In this document: one piece after another, positions 12,101 through 23,982 of the stretch | Layout of the letters: each line of letters opens with the position of its first letter | Numbering within the stretch: position 1 is the first letter of the stretch | NCBI GenBank assembly: GCA_918026815.1 | Contig: CAKJVC010000030.1 | Span: 868,001 to 932,000, forward strand | Length of the DNA stretch: 64,000 nt | From: Chalara sp. BL73 | Taxonomy: Eukaryota; Ascomycota; Leotiomycetes; Helotiales | Direction: 5' to 3' | The notes under the pieces: model-generated | What the model saw: only the letters and a program-made list of their open reading frames with translations | The model's database searches: none | What the model was told of the DNA's origin: nothing | Made by a program: the position numbers and the translations under genes

Positions 12101-12365
12101 TTGCGAGTTTGTCTAGCAATCCTTTGTACTGATAACTCTTGGATCCCATGAAAACCAAGTGCTCAAGGGTATGTGGTGAGCCCGAATCATCAAATATTTC
12201 AGTTGCTAATGTAAAATAGCCACGAACTTTGGGTCCTTTCTGGTCCACTACTACACAGTGCATACCAGTTCGTTCTGAGACATATTGTGTTATTCTGGCT
12301 GGAGAATAGTCCGTACCAAAGTCCTGAATGGTTCGGAAGTATGTTCTTTTCTTCTGGCTAGGCAT
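9117..12365 (-). CDS. M16-family zinc metallopeptidase (yeast YOL098C/Sdd3 type)
   Basis: Exons 12365-11608, 11560-9349 and 9296-9117 give 1049 aa, with introns of 47 and 52 nt. The N-terminal domain carries the inverted zinc motif HTLEH (HxxEH) in SPHTLEHLVFMGSKSYQYKG. This is followed by the hallmark region ANRAYSNTNAWTATDHTAY and the further acidic region EVHHIDGEGNDAGVVYSEMQG, where the third metal ligand is expected. Length and order fit the four-domain insulinase-like proteins of fungi represented by S. cerevisiae YOL098C and S. pombe C3H1.02c. They are predicted cytosolic peptidases of uncertain substrate. The last exon adds a strongly acidic tail of Asp/Glu. I chose the ATG at 12365 because MPSQKKRTYF directly precedes the conserved region. 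An open frame extends further to 12467. Confidence 0.9.
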
Positions 12366-12785
12366 GATGAACGTCTGGAAGGATGATTTCAGATAGTAGA
12401 GGCTGTCTGGAAATAGTATATTGGGCCTGAGGGAAGTCAGCCTAACTTCTACCTGAAAGCAGAACAAAAATTGGAAATAACATAGTAACAGTTTTCGTCA
12501 ATGGTTTTGTCAAAAAGAAAGGGCAATCTGACTAGGGAGGTTGCGCACTTGCAATTTCTGTGACTAAGTATAGTGATAGCATGATAACAAGGCGCCATGA
12601 CTGATGATCAGGATGTTGTTTCCTTTCTGCCATATGCTCTGTGCAATCACAAGGTGTGTCGAATTTAATAGCATAACTAGTGAGGGTAGCTACGCAGAGG
12701 CGGCTTCAACAACACTAAGAACGATATCATAAAATTCGGCCATAAAATTGCCTCACAACTTTGTGGCTCCATCCTTATTAGAAAA
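12366..12785. other. Upstream region of the M16 peptidase gene
   Basis: This should hold the promoter of the minus-strand peptidase gene. An octamer TCACGTGA (bHLH-type E-box) lies just beyond it at 12823-12830. Nothing else is recognised. Confidence 0.4.
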
Positions 12786-13591
12786 CTAGAGCCACTGAGC
12801 ATCTATAGCAGAGACATGATCATCACGTGACCAACATTCTACTTTTGAGGACCCAAAATGACCTATCACTTCACCCTCAGATTTCCCATATCCATACCAA
12901 TTGTAATATGCGACTTGATGAAGCACAAGTGCTACGATGGGCAGGAAGGCTGCGAACAGTATCGGCCTTGAGGTAGGCAGGCATGTAGCCATCAACGCAG
13001 TATGTACAGATAGCAAGAGCTTTCTATTAACTTTGAAGACTGTCGCAGGAATTCGACCACAGCAATTATATTTGAAGAGTTTGAAGAGATGTGAAAGAAA
13101 GATGGCTGCTTCATACCGTGAAAATGATTTAATGTTTCTTAACACAAGAAAAGGCTTTCAGCCTTAGGGATTGACGAATTGGGACAGCGAGTTGCCTGTG
13201 CACAACAGGCAAGCGAGCCACGTAGTCGACAGAGCCACGGAACCTTGAATGATGTAAGGGCTGTTTGCTGATGACAGAGAGCTCACAATATCCTCATGAG
13301 CATCTGAGTTTGCGAAAATATGTCAAAGAAGGTCCAAATGAAATTCAGAACAAAGCCTTGTAGAACAATAGGATGTTCGACTATGGCTCATCCTTGATCG
13401 GAGGTACAAAGCACGGGAGTTGGGGAATCTGGAGAAGAATAAGCTTGATTGGTTAAATAGACGCGCCTGACGCCATAACCGAGCCTTGAAATAGCCGCGA
13501 CAAGCAAGGCTGTATCATCATACCACAACTTGGTCGCCAGAAAGTTGATGCTGGTGAGAATGGTTCCCAAGTATGATGTAAGAGCTATCAA
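12786..13591 (-). pseudogene. Possible decayed or multi-exon membrane-protein gene, unidentified
   Basis: Several minus-strand frames in order look hydrophobic and coding-like. At 13591-13388 there is a segment with SYLGTILTSINFLATKLW and LLVAAISRLGYGVRR. A short middle piece near 13250-13190 contains GSVALSTTWLACLLCTGN. At 13145-12786 there is PILFAAFLPIVALVLHQVAYYNW. They lie in different frames with stop codons between, and I could not join them with clean splice sites. This could be a transporter relic, or a real gene whose introns I failed to find. No family is assigned. Confidence 0.25.
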
Positions 13592-13691
13592 TAATGTCGG
13601 ACTCTGTTCCTTTGTTCTTCAATAGCTATATTAAAGCTGATGTATTATATTCAGTCTAATCGACACTATTTATTCTTGATCACACATCAGC

Positions 13692-16600
13692 ATGTCCTCT
13701 GAAAAGGATCCAGAACACATAGGCAAGGCTCTGGTTGGCTTTGCCTCAAATAATATCTTCCCGGACAGCGAACAACTTTCTGCTGCCCCAGTTGAAGAGC
13801 CTGTTATTCTGGCAGCTTATGGAGCTCTTAATGATGCAAAAATAGCATTGCAGGTATGTTCATAACCCCTCTCAGAGGCAGATAATCGCATTCTAACAAC
13901 AAAAGTCCGACATCCGTGAAGTAAGCCGCGACATTGCACCCGATGTTCAGACATGGATAACGACTGCGAAGGCTCTTCAGGCAGATATCGAGACCTCAAG
14001 AGCATTGGCTAGTAAAATTGTGAAGCAAGCCGAAGAGGACAAAGATCATAATGATTCGGAATTACAAAAGGCGCATGTGCAATTCTTGGAGAAGGAGGTC
14101 CAGTTCAACTCAGAAGTGAATGAAGCGTTGCTTTGTATTAGAGAAGTTGAAGTATCTTTGAGGCACGCGGAAGAATTGGTATGTAATTTACTGCTAAGAT
14201 CCTCCCTTGAGCACAAAGGCTACAATAACGCATCTACCAATCTTATTTTGGGCGGTCCTGACCTAGTTTGCTCTAGGCGCATCAGAAGAAATATCTAGAA
14301 TCTCTCGAGGCACTATCTTCTTCTACAGCTGTGCTAGAAAGACTCAGCAAATCTGTCGCTACTAAGAGAGTATATACTTTGTTAAAATTGAAGGGTGATG
14401 CTGCAAAAAGTATGTGGTTCGCACGATCTCCTTGTTTTATTTCTCTTGAAATAATTGACATTTATCATATGTCTTGTGGCGAACAAACAAAATCCATAGC
14501 GAGACCGAATTGATTTGAAAGATGATATTCGCTGGCAGTAATATTTTGTTAGAGGAACCCTGTTGGAAATTGATAGTTATTCATAAGTGGACTATACTGA
14601 CCAAAATAGAATCTATTCATGAGCAGTTCCTGTCTAGCTGGAATAGCTTAGTAAAAGTAGACCCTGCTGGTATTTTCACAATCGAGCAAAGTGGTGATCA
14701 CGACCAATTGCATCTGGAAGAAGGAGGTATAGATTTCAAGTAGCGCTGGATATGTAGTTTCACTGCTAACTTGGAGCTCTGCTTAGTGGTTCTCTTGAAA
14801 GCCTTTGATGAACTTGACCAAGCAGCAGTCTCTCTCTGGAACAATCTCGACGATGCGATTGTGAAGCCTCGCACAGAAATTGGGACGCGTTCGCTTTGCT
14901 CACTCAAAATCAATGAGAATAGCGTCGCTATCAAACAAACTCCTCCGGATGGAACAATAGAAGTATGTAATCCAAAGTCCACATTCTTCAATACCAATAC
15001 GACTCATTTTGACTTGCAATTACTGATTGGTATACACAGTCTTTGCTGCAAGATCTCGAAAGTTTCACCGTGTTTCTCATAAATAAAGTACCCGAGGAAT
15101 TCGTTAAAGCTTTCGCTAAGATAATGATGCAGCCTCTCTCCGTTAGGATTCGAGAATTATGGCTTGATAGGGCAATCCCACCATCATTGGATGATGTAGA
15201 ACAATATCAAAATTCGTTATCCCGAGTTCATGAATTTGCGGAGAAGATTGATAAACACGATTGGCCCGGGACAGATAGCCTTTACGACTGGTGCAGAAAT
15301 GCTCCTAGAAACTGGCTCCACAATCGGAGAGAAATCGAGGCTGCAAAGATTCGGCAACAAGTAAGTGAGCTTCTCCTTCAAGTATTGAAAGTCATCTATT
15401 AGCTATGACCCGGTTTCGCCCCCTCGTGTCTGGGTATGATTCCAAGATTCAAAAGTGCATGTCTAACCTTCCACTAGTTGGAACTAGGGCTTGGAGACAC
15501 ACACGAGGCAGAACATATCGAGACTCACGAGATCTCGAAGGAAGCTTCTCAAGATATTGCTAGTGCCGGGGTTGTCGTGAGCGACGAGTGGGATGCTGCT
15601 TGGGATAGCGATGATAATGACGATCATGGTCAAGGCGCCAATGGTAATGGGCTAAGTGGAGCTTCTGATACTCTCCAGCGGCAAGTCCAGGGCTCAATAC
15701 CGCAAGGGCTGGGATCATCTAAGGATAAGGATGAGGCGAACAATAATCATGATGACGATGCAGACGATGCATGGGGCTGGGGTGACGATCCCGCCGAGTC
15801 TACTGATATTGACGTGCAACCAGAGGATGCAATAGCAGAATCACCAATTGCTCAAAATTCAAACCGCAATCGTGCTGTTACCATGAAAGAGATGTATCGG
15901 TAAGTCAATCAATTATCTCTGATTCTAGGTGTATGAGCCAAAACCGATTGCTAATCCGCAATCTGTCTAGAATCTCCTCCATGCCACAACCTGTCTATGA
16001 CTCGATCACGAATATTTGTGAAGATGGTGCAAAATTAGCTAAGACTGATAACTCGCCAAGTAAGTGGTCTTGGTTCACTATATTTTCTTCGTGATTGGAA
16101 GGAGATTCAACTTCGGATGTTGCACGAAGCTCAGCCTTGTCATAAAATTGAAAACAGTTACTAATTCGAAAACCGTTTAGTCGCGTCAGCGGCTTCAGGT
16201 CTCCTTACACTTCCAACTCAGATCTTGACTATGTATCGAGCTCTCTCAAGACATCATTATTCTCAGGATGAGTCTGGCAACATGTACATCATGTCCTTGT
16301 TCCTGCGGTCATATTAGTAACATTAGCAGGCTCCTATATAGCGATTGCACCTGGCTCTGCGACAAGTTATTGGAGTTTAAAACCCAATGGGAGACTAGAG
16401 AAGATATCGCAATCCGTATGCGTGGTTCTCTGAAGCTAGACCCCGAGATTCAAAAGATTCAGAACTTTAGCAAGCGAGCCTACCGGGAAGAGTTGAACAG
16501 CCAACGAACAGCAATCTCTGACCTATTGGGAGGTTAGTTTTCTTTTCAGCTTTGGGGCTTTAACGCTTAATTTAGCAGGTACCCAGAATTTTCTTCAGAT

Positions 16601-17193
16601 AAACCGAGAGGAAGACCAGGAAATAGCGATAGACTCAGCTACTTCACATATTTGGTAAGTACATTCCTCATGCGTTTGGTTTGCGTTTATCACTACGTTG
16701 AATGGTAGTTAAGATACGCTTACTAATAATCAACAGCTCTACGGCCGCAAGATGGAAGCCGATATTGCCATATTCCGTATGGGCATCTGCCGTAGGTGCG
16801 CTTGCCAACAGTCTTGCTTCGAAGATAATACTCGACGTTCTTGACCTCTCAGCGTTAGATGCCGATGCGGCTGAGAGGACCGCAGTTCTGATATCCAAAG
16901 TAGAGACGCTGGATCACTTATTTATTCCTGCTGGTATGGATATCAAGACTGACTCGGATGCGGTAAGATATGCCGAGACTCCGAAGTTCGCAGACCAGTG
17001 GATGAAGATGAAGTTCCTAAGTCAGGTCCTACAGAGCAATCTAAAGGACATACGGATGCTTTGGTTTGAATCGGATCTTAGCCTATACTTTACTAAAGAG
17101 GAGGTGCTGGATTTAATAGAGCTGAGCTTTGTAGATAGTCCTCAGTCGAAGCAGCTGAAGCGGGAGATCAGAGACAGTACAGTGAGTCAATGA
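13692..17193 (+). CDS. ZW10: Zw10/Dsl1-type vesicle tethering and kinetochore protein
   Basis: Twelve exons give 843 aa: 13692-13853, 13906-14178, 14277-14409, 14610-14726, 14787-14962, 15040-15360, 15478-15899, 15971-16059, 16181-16283, 16330-16532, 16579-16654 and 16737-17193. The frame is kept at every junction. This is by far the most intron-rich gene here (11 introns, 46-200 nt). An N-terminal coiled-coil region (residues 1-330) leads to an acidic linker with DEWDAAWDSDDNDD. The conserved Zw10 C-terminal half follows: QPVYDSITNICEDGAKLAK, LPTQILTMYRA, YSDCTWLCDKLLEF and WKPILPYSVWASAVGALA. The family tethers Golgi-derived COPI vesicles at the ER (Dsl1/NRZ complex); in animals it also serves the spindle checkpoint. 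In a fungus the ER role is the likely one. Confidence 0.85.
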
Positions 17194-17607
17194 TAGAGGA
17201 CTGAGCCAGAGGAGAATGGTGCAGTTTCACCGATACTTGGCTAGTTTAAAAAATGATTGCCAATAGCATGGCATGCTATGGAGCAAATGAGATGAGCATA
17301 GCGACTGTATAATATGACTTGACGGTAGAATTTGAATCTATTGCCAGTTACCCATCCTACCACAATATTGCCATGCATTCCTTGCCTAGAAAATGAGAGC
17401 TCAATGCAAAGCACTATTCTCAAACAACCTCAATCACAAAAGCGTGACCTGAGCCAGTAAAGCCATTGATACGCACAAAGAGGAGGATCCTTTCTACATC
17501 CACCTATAGTTGCTAACATGGAGACCTCAACCTAACGAACCTTGAACAATACCTGACACAAACCGCAAATATCAAAGGACCCAAAGGGACTTAAGATGTC
17601 TTGCAAA
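17194..17607. other. Intergenic, between convergent genes
   Basis: It holds the 3' ends of the Zw10 gene (+) and the phosphatase gene (-). I see no coding or structural signal. Confidence 0.5.
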
Positions 17608-18777
17608 TTACTCTTTCAAGAGGTCTATCAGTACAGCCTGTTCCTCCTCCGCGAAACCGATCTTATTGCAATACTCCCTCGCCCCCCCGTATTTCTCCTG
17701 CAAATGCGCATGCATCTTCTCTATCCAATCCCTTGGACACGCAGCAAAATCGTCCGTGAGGCCAATCGATCTAATCTCCTCCAGCCTGCTCTCTCTTTCA
17801 GGGAGCAGTTCCCGTTCGCTCATGACATAATCGGCCGTCATGGCGGCGACGGGCACTTCGAGCAGGAAGAGCACCATGGCCACGATGAGGCCGGTGCGGT
17901 CTTTCCCCTGGGTGCAGTGGACCAGGATCCCGAAGTTGGAGGCGGAGCAGAATGCTCGTAGGGCCTGGATGATGCTGTTAGATGTGGTAGGGCGTGGAAA
18001 GGGGGGGGGGAGGACCTCAGCTATTTCGGGCCCGCAGGCGTCGATGGAGTCGTATCCTAATCCGATAAGCCCCCGAGGTTGCATGACGTTCTTCCCGAGG
18101 ATGCTGATGGCTTCCATGCGGTATCCCAGGGCCATGAGCGTGATCAGTTTTCTGTGATGCTGTTAGAATGATATGGGTATATCTTGCGGGAATAGCCCAC
18201 GCGATATTCCATGTCGATAGTTGCCATAGCAAGCTACGTTCAAATCCTTTGCCGTTTATATTGACTTCTAGGTACTCCATTCCCGGAATCTTAACTGGCT
18301 CGGCCAGTGCGTCGTTGGATTGGATGATGGTCGGGATATTGAGGTCTGCGTCACGTTTTTTGGCTTGGTTCGCATGCTCGGTTCTGTATATTGTATGAGA
18401 TATATGGCCAATGCCAGGGTTTAATGTCTACTTACACCGTCCGCAAATCCATGATAGTCTTGATTCCATACTCTTCCTTTAAGCGTCTCCTGTCTGACAT
18501 GGTCGCATCATCTGCAACGCTGATTGAATAGCGGTACACAGGACTAAGAATGATACCAGACTTACCAGGTCTGGCTGAGCGGAATATGCGCCCTTCAGCT
18601 ACATGTCTACAAGAAGTTAACCCGAACAGCCCCAACAGCCAAGATGTAGTTTGTGGTATACTTTTTGCCTAGAAATGCATTGATTGTCTTGCCAACATCA
18701 CGAAAATTTAAGATATTGTCGAATGGTCTGTCCTCCTCCGCTTCCAAACTTCTAGGCGCTGAATTAAGATTAGCCAT
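17608..18777 (-). CDS. Protein tyrosine/serine phosphatase (PF13350 type)
   Basis: Exons 18777-18662, 18606-18566, 18511-18436, 18383-18201 and 18151-17608 give 319 aa. The active site is VHCTQGKDRTG (Cys-x5-Arg loop), preceded by NFRDVG, GRIFRSARP and IMDLRT, all typical of the fungal PF13350 family of single-domain phosphatases. GKNVMQPRGLIGLGYDSI before the active site also fits. Substrate is unknown; relatives act on phosphoproteins or phosphoinositides. The second exon is only 41 nt. Intron 4 uses a weak GTGGGC donor. A run of ten G on the plus strand (18001-18010) encodes a Pro-Pro-Pro stretch 30 residues before the catalytic loop. It is a likely spot for sequencing or replication slippage, but the frame is intact. 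Confidence 0.85.
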
Positions 18778-19776
18778 AGCGTAAAGACCAAGAGCGTTCT
18801 ATGAGTATGGTATTATGGGATAATAGAGCACGTGAACGACCGCCGTCGAGGGTGATATGCAAAGGCTAAATTTACGTATCAACATAAGAGTGCGATGCGG
18901 AATCGCGTTCAATTCAAGGGGGGTTGCCACAATGGGATGAAGTATTGGTTACGAGATTGCTTGACTTGGTTAAGAGCTGCTCCCAATGCAGCTCTCTAAG
19001 TGTCCCTTGGGGATGTTTTGGGGATGTTGAAAAGTCAGAAGCGACCCTAACAGGAACTGTACCCATGCCGCAGATCATCATGGTCAGTCAACATGCAAAT
19101 CTGCGGATCTCCTCTTTCCAGCAATGCCTATACAACTCATCGGATGTTTCGGAGTGGTGGAACTTCCAAAGAGACACACATTAGTCCTGTCGCAATCATT
19201 TCAATAGTGTTGAATTTTGTTTTAGAGTTTTGTGTGATCTTTTGCTTCTTTTGATTGGGATCAGCAATCGATGGGGGATATCTTGGGGGGTTGTGGCTGG
19301 AGGCAGCATGACATCATCAAAAGCTGGACCCTGAAGCTTTGGGCCCCCGTCATGTTATGCTGTTGTACTGCAGTAATGAACGAAACAAACGAAACCCACA
19401 CGAACTCGTCGTCAGAGCTGAGCCCAAGAGGCGGGGAACCAAACTAACACGACGAAACAATCCACTGGTCCTGAGCCACCATGATGCGCCCATATTCTGG
19501 CTCTCAGGCTGTTAATATTGGTTGCGATCCCCTTCTCCTTTCTTTGTCTTCCTCAAGCCTTTGTTCAGTCTAGAGCCTCTTGTTGCATCCGGACAAACAG
19601 TCGTTCACAGCCACCCAACGACGCAGCATCGCTACAAACAAGTCTATTGTGCTGCGGCCGTGACGCTTACTCCTCCGTCATCGACCGAAATAAACATATA
19701 CCCAGAAGTACGAGGCTCTTGCTGCGCTCCAGATACCCCACTGCCACCCAGGCCGACCCATTAAACACGCTTCAGA
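18778..19776. promoter_or_regulatory. Divergent promoter region, phosphatase (-) and EIS1 (+)
   Basis: One kilobase separates the two start codons. The 300 bp before EIS1 are rich in CT/AC runs typical of a fungal 5' leader, with a direct run into the ATG at 19777. A plus-strand frame at 18924-19184 (86 codons) and two overlapping frames at 19518-19790 have no recognisable protein character and are treated as chance. Confidence 0.45.
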
Positions 19777-22340
19777 ATGGCTGCTGTTGACCAGCCTACC
19801 ACATTTGTGCCAATCAACTCGGCGCAGCAGAAACCGCACACCCATTCAAGCAAACTCGAAGACCAGGCTGCAACAGCTGCATTATACGTCACAGGCAATA
19901 GTCGTCAACAAAACAAATCTGGTCACAAATATCTCGACAAGAACAACAAACTCTCGTCGGCGGGTAAGTAGTACTGTACATTCGGGAGCTACGGAGAATA
20001 TTGAATGCGGGCTGACGTATCTGTTGTGTAACAGGCGCCGCAGCTTCCCTTAAATACGCAAATCCACAAGATCTACCAAGCTACCCTTCTGCTGGTCTAA
20101 AGAACAATTCTGCTGCTGGCACCGCCGCAAACTTGGGATGGGCAAACCAGAAGTCTTTCGAACATTGGAAACCTGACCCTTCGGCCTCCGCTTCCGCCGC
20201 TGCAATGTCTGCGAAAGACTACAAGATGGCCCCTCTATGGAAGCCAGAACAAAGCTCTAGTGGTGCAAAGGCGGCGCTGTTGGCACATAGGGACGGAGGC
20301 AAGGTGGAGATGTGGACACCAGAGAAGGGCTCGCCATACGGTAATTCCGCAGCTACACAAGCATTTAAGAAGTATGGCGCTGGAACATTGTCTCCACAGC
20401 TGGACTACGGTTACACAGCTCTGGGTCGTCAAGGTTCTCTTATCGCTGCAACCGGAGCAATGTCCCAAGGAAGAAAGCGAGCAAACACAACTCCAATTAA
20501 GATACCCGCTCAGGAAACCTACCCAGACGAATCCAATGCTGCTTCGAATGCTTTAAGCGCGGCGACCCTTGCCCACAGGAAGAATCGTGGGGAGGTTTCA
20601 CCTACAGGAGGTGCGTCTCCATACACGAGCTTGCCACGAGAAATGTTTACCGCGAACCCTCCTGTAAAACCAGAGGTCGACGAAAAGACTAGGAAAGACA
20701 CGCTTCATGCCTCTGCCGTCGCCATGGCCAGGGGCATGTATTTGCAGCAAAAAAGACAGTTCGAGTTGACTACGGTTGCTATGAGCCATCGAGGGGCGAC
20801 AACAGCACATAAAAGATCCTCTTCGACGTCTGCTGCAGGTGACGAGGTAGAGCCCGTTCGCCTGAATAATCTGCAAGAAGCAGCTCAGAGACTAGCCCAA
20901 GAACGACTCACCAAACTTCATGATGAACATACCAAAAATCGGGAATACCGTGATTACTATGGAAACTCGAGCCAACCGCGGTCCAGAATATCAATTAGAG
21001 GTCGGACCAGACGTCGTGCATCAAGTGATGGTACGCTCGATGAGGACAGGGAGCAGTCTAACAAGATTCGGGCTCAAATGTCACTGTTCTCGAACAATAT
21101 CAATCAGATTGACGAGAAGAAACGGAAGCAAGACCGAGAGGCTTTGATTGCTGCTGCCCAGCGGAATGTTACCAAACAAATGCACGGGATGGACGAGAAA
21201 GTGTTTGCCGACACCGGCAAGGTTGCGCCGTCACTTTTGAGTGAGTGGGAATTGAAAGCCCATGCTGCTGCCCAAGCAAAGAGCGATAGTCGGATGGAGC
21301 ACTATGGGAAAGTCGATATTGGAGGCGGTAAATTTGTTGATCAATCTGCGGTCGACTCGATCGCTCAAAAGAACGTACAGCCAGTTTTGGACGAGATTAA
21401 CGCTAAAGCCGAAGCCGAAAGAGAAAGGCAAGCTACTATTAAAGAGGAACAAGAAGCCACAGCTCGGCTGGCAGCATTGAAGAAAGCCGATGAGAAAGAG
21501 ACAAAGGAGAGCAACAAGAAGTTAAAGCGTTGGTGTTCTGCCCCTAATATTCTATAAGTATGCTAATGATATCTAGAGCAACAAAAAGATGAAGAAAAGC
21601 AACGAAAAGCCGAAGAGAAGGCTGTCAAGAAGGAAGAGGAGCGTATCGCAAAGGAAAAACGAAAGTCTCTGAAAGCAGATCAAAAGTCTACTGATCCAGT
21701 AGCCGCGGCAGCTATTGCCACTGAACCAGAAACGCAAAAGACTACCACAGAACCAGAACCTGTGGCCCCTGAATCGGAAACAGTTGCAGAGCGTCGCGAC
21801 CACATTGTGGCGCCTATTCGAACGTCAATGGAAGACCAATCCAGTCTACGCATGAAAGAGAATGCCGACACAGCAAATCCGTCTGAATCTACCTCTTTAT
21901 CACCCGGCAAGGGCGCAAGAAGCGGAAATGTCAAGAATTGGCTAAAATCCAAGTTCCGTGGAAGGAAGGGCGAGAAGGCATTGCTAACAGAGGACAAGAA
22001 AGATCAGGGCTTTGTAGGCGGAGCGGCCTATACGGGAGCTAGTGTCAATAATGGCAGCGCGCACTCCCTTGGCGCGAACTCCTCGTCGGTGAGAGAGGTT
22101 GCGTTAGCCTCCGCTGGCAAGCCAAAGAAGAGCGAAGTGGCAGTGAGTCCGCCAGCGGGAGAATCGGTCGGCAGGACGTCCGATGTCAGCTCGGTCTCAT
22201 CATTAGAAAGAGGAGCCGAAGACGAAGAGTTTCAAGAGGCCAAGGACCAATTCGAGGAGCTGGCTTCGCCACAACCGAAATTCCCGGCTGGGAAGAGCCA
22301 TAGCCCCGCCAGGGACTCGAAGTTCCGTGAGGATGTATAA
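19777..22340 (+). CDS. EIS1: Eisosome protein 1
   Basis: Exons 19777-19963, 20035-21528 and 21577-22340 give 814 aa. Eis1 is a fungal-specific cortical protein of eisosomes, the furrow-like plasma-membrane domains organised by BAR proteins. Recognisable parts are the N-terminal Ala-rich repeats (LEDQAATAALYVTG, GAAASLKYANPQDLPSYP, GWANQKSFEHWKPDP), the block KMAPLWKPEQSSSGAKAALLAHRDGG, a central region with NVTKQMHGMDEKVFADTGKVAPSLL, and a long charged coiled-coil (residues about 500-610). The C-terminal third is low-complexity Ser/Glu-rich. Intron 2 (21529-21576, 48 nt) has an unusual GTTGGT donor but a good branch site (GCTAATG) and TAG acceptor. Without it the frame stops at 21555 and the coiled-coil is cut. 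Confidence 0.9.
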
Positions 22341-22797
22341 AAGAGACCCAGGAAAAAATGTATCGTGCTATGATTTATGAAACAACGGCTGCAAGAAATG
22401 GGGAGGAAGGCTATGAGGCCGCTTACGGCAACACGTATGGATGGTGGCGTCGAGAGCGTTTTCGCAAGGAAGTGATATCTATTTGCTTTACAAAATCTGC
22501 TGCTTTCTTCATTTCGAGCGGGCGATTCTGTTTTAGCAGGACAAAGAGGCAACAGATGTAACATTACCGTATATATAGGCTTGTATGTATGTATGTACGA
22601 ACGTGCTGAGGCGACCCCTCTGCGTGTAATTATTTTACCCACGAAATATAAACATTATTCGTTGATTTTCTTGCTCCCAGCCAGCGGACTTTCAGATTTC
22701 TTGATATCTTAATGCGAACCCCCACCCAACCTGAACGCCAATCTAATGCTAGACTCATATGTTCATTTTGCCAACCAAACTCCAGCCCCGGTTCATA
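22341..22797. other. Intergenic, between convergent genes
   Basis: It holds the 3' ends of EIS1 (+) and KIN28 (-). A short (TGTA)n-like tract at about 22582-22598 is the only repeat noticed. Confidence 0.5.
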
Positions 22798-23982
22798 TCA
22801 CCTCGCCTTCCCAAAATCTAATTTCCGCGCAACCTTCGCCTTTTCGCTGTCTACTTGTCCCGGCCGCCTCTTCAAATCCTGTGCCAGCACCTCCTCGCCT
22901 CCCCCTTTCTTAGGCAAATCTGCGTTCCTCGTCGGTTTTGGTTCTGCGGCCCACCATTCATGCTCTAGCGCGCCTCTAGCGGTAATCCGCTTCCGTGGAT
23001 CCAGGATTAGCATTTTCATCAAAAGGTCGACGCCTGCAGGGCCTGCGGCGCCAAACGTCTGAAGATAGTAATTGCGGTCCGCCACTGGTGTTACGGTCTC
23101 AGGAGCCACATAACGACTAAACTGTGTGACACCTGGCCAGTTTTCCTCGGTGGGGGTGCCAATCGCGACACCGATGAGACGGATCTGATCTAAATCTGAA
23201 TCGCCGGCCAAAAACGGGACTCTCAGCACCAGCTCCGCGAACACAAGCCCCACGCTCCAGATGTCCACGGCTCCGGAATAGTGCTTCGCGCCGTAGAAGA
23301 GCTCAGGTGGCCGGTACCAGCGCGTGATGACCTGTGTGCTCATGGGACGGTAGGGATCCGCGAAGGAGCGCGCGAGACCGAAATCCGCGAGCTTGACCTC
23401 GCCGTCGGCGGCGATGAGCAAGTTGTTGGGCTTGATATCGCGGTGCAGCACGAAGTTCTCGTGGCAGAACCAGACGGCCCGGCAGAGCATGCCCATCCAC
23501 GCCTTGATGTCCGCCGCGCCATAATGTATGTTCTCATGATCCTTGATCAGCATCTCCAGGTCCCCCAGCGGCAGGAACTCCAGCACCAAATTGAGATTCT
23601 GGTCCTTGGAGGAGAAGACGGTGAGGAGCGAGATGATGTTTGGGTGGTGCAACTCTTGCAGGTGCTTGAGCTCGCGAATCGCGTCGGGCGCCATGCCTTC
23701 TTTGTACTCGGCTTGCACTTTTATCTTCTTGATAGCTACTTTTTGAGAGGGGTCGGTGGCCAGCCAGCCCAGGTAGACATTGGCGTAAGTTCCTTCTCCG
23801 AGCTTCTTGCCTTTGTGATACTTGTTCTTCTCGGCGAGGTTCATCTGCTCAGGTATGTCGTCGGTAATGATGTTGGGGGAGCCAGGCGTGGTGGCTTTGG
23901 AGGGGGGAGGGGCGACGTCGAGCATCTTGACATCTGGCCGATGCTCAATCACGGGAGAGGGAGCTGTCATTGTTTGAGCCAT
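22798..23982 (-). CDS. KIN28: Cyclin-dependent kinase Kin28/CDK7
   Basis: A single exon of 394 aa runs from the ATG at 23982; the frame stays open to 24012. Kin28/CDK7 is the TFIIH kinase that phosphorylates the RNA polymerase II C-terminal domain. Seen in order: Gly-rich loop GEGTYANVYLG, VAIKKIKV, the cyclin-binding helix as APDAIRELKHL (human CDK7 has NRTALREIKLL), catalytic HRDIKPNNLL, DFGLARSF, activation segment MSTQVITRWYRPPEL and AVDIWSVGLVFAEL. APE is replaced by PPE. The N-terminal 55 residues are Pro/Thr-rich, and the C-terminal tail is basic. Large frames on the opposite strand (for example 23281-23997) mirror its GC-rich codons and are not genes. It shares a divergent promoter with the Sfk1-like gene. 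Confidence 0.9.
   Translation of the reverse strand: MAQTMTAPSPVIEHRPDVKMLDVAPPPSKATTPGSPNIITDDIPEQMNLAEKNKYHKGKKLGEGTYANVYLGWLATDPSQKVAIKKIKVQAEYKEGMAPDAIRELKHLQELHHPNIISLLTVFSSKDQNLNLVLEFLPLGDLEMLIKDHENIHYGAADIKAWMGMLCRAVWFCHENFVLHRDIKPNNLLIAADGEVKLADFGLARSFADPYRPMSTQVITRWYRPPELFYGAKHYSGAVDIWSVGLVFAELVLRVPFLAGDSDLDQIRLIGVAIGTPTEENWPGVTQFSRYVAPETVTPVADRNYYLQTFGAAGPAGVDLLMKMLILDPRKRITARGALEHEWWAAEPKPTRNADLPKKGGGEEVLAQDLKRRPGQVDSEKAKVARKLDFGKAR

Noticed and set aside
18924..19184. 86-codon plus-strand frame in the phosphatase-EIS1 spacer
   Set aside because: No recognisable motif, no leader or splice context, and it lies in a promoter region.
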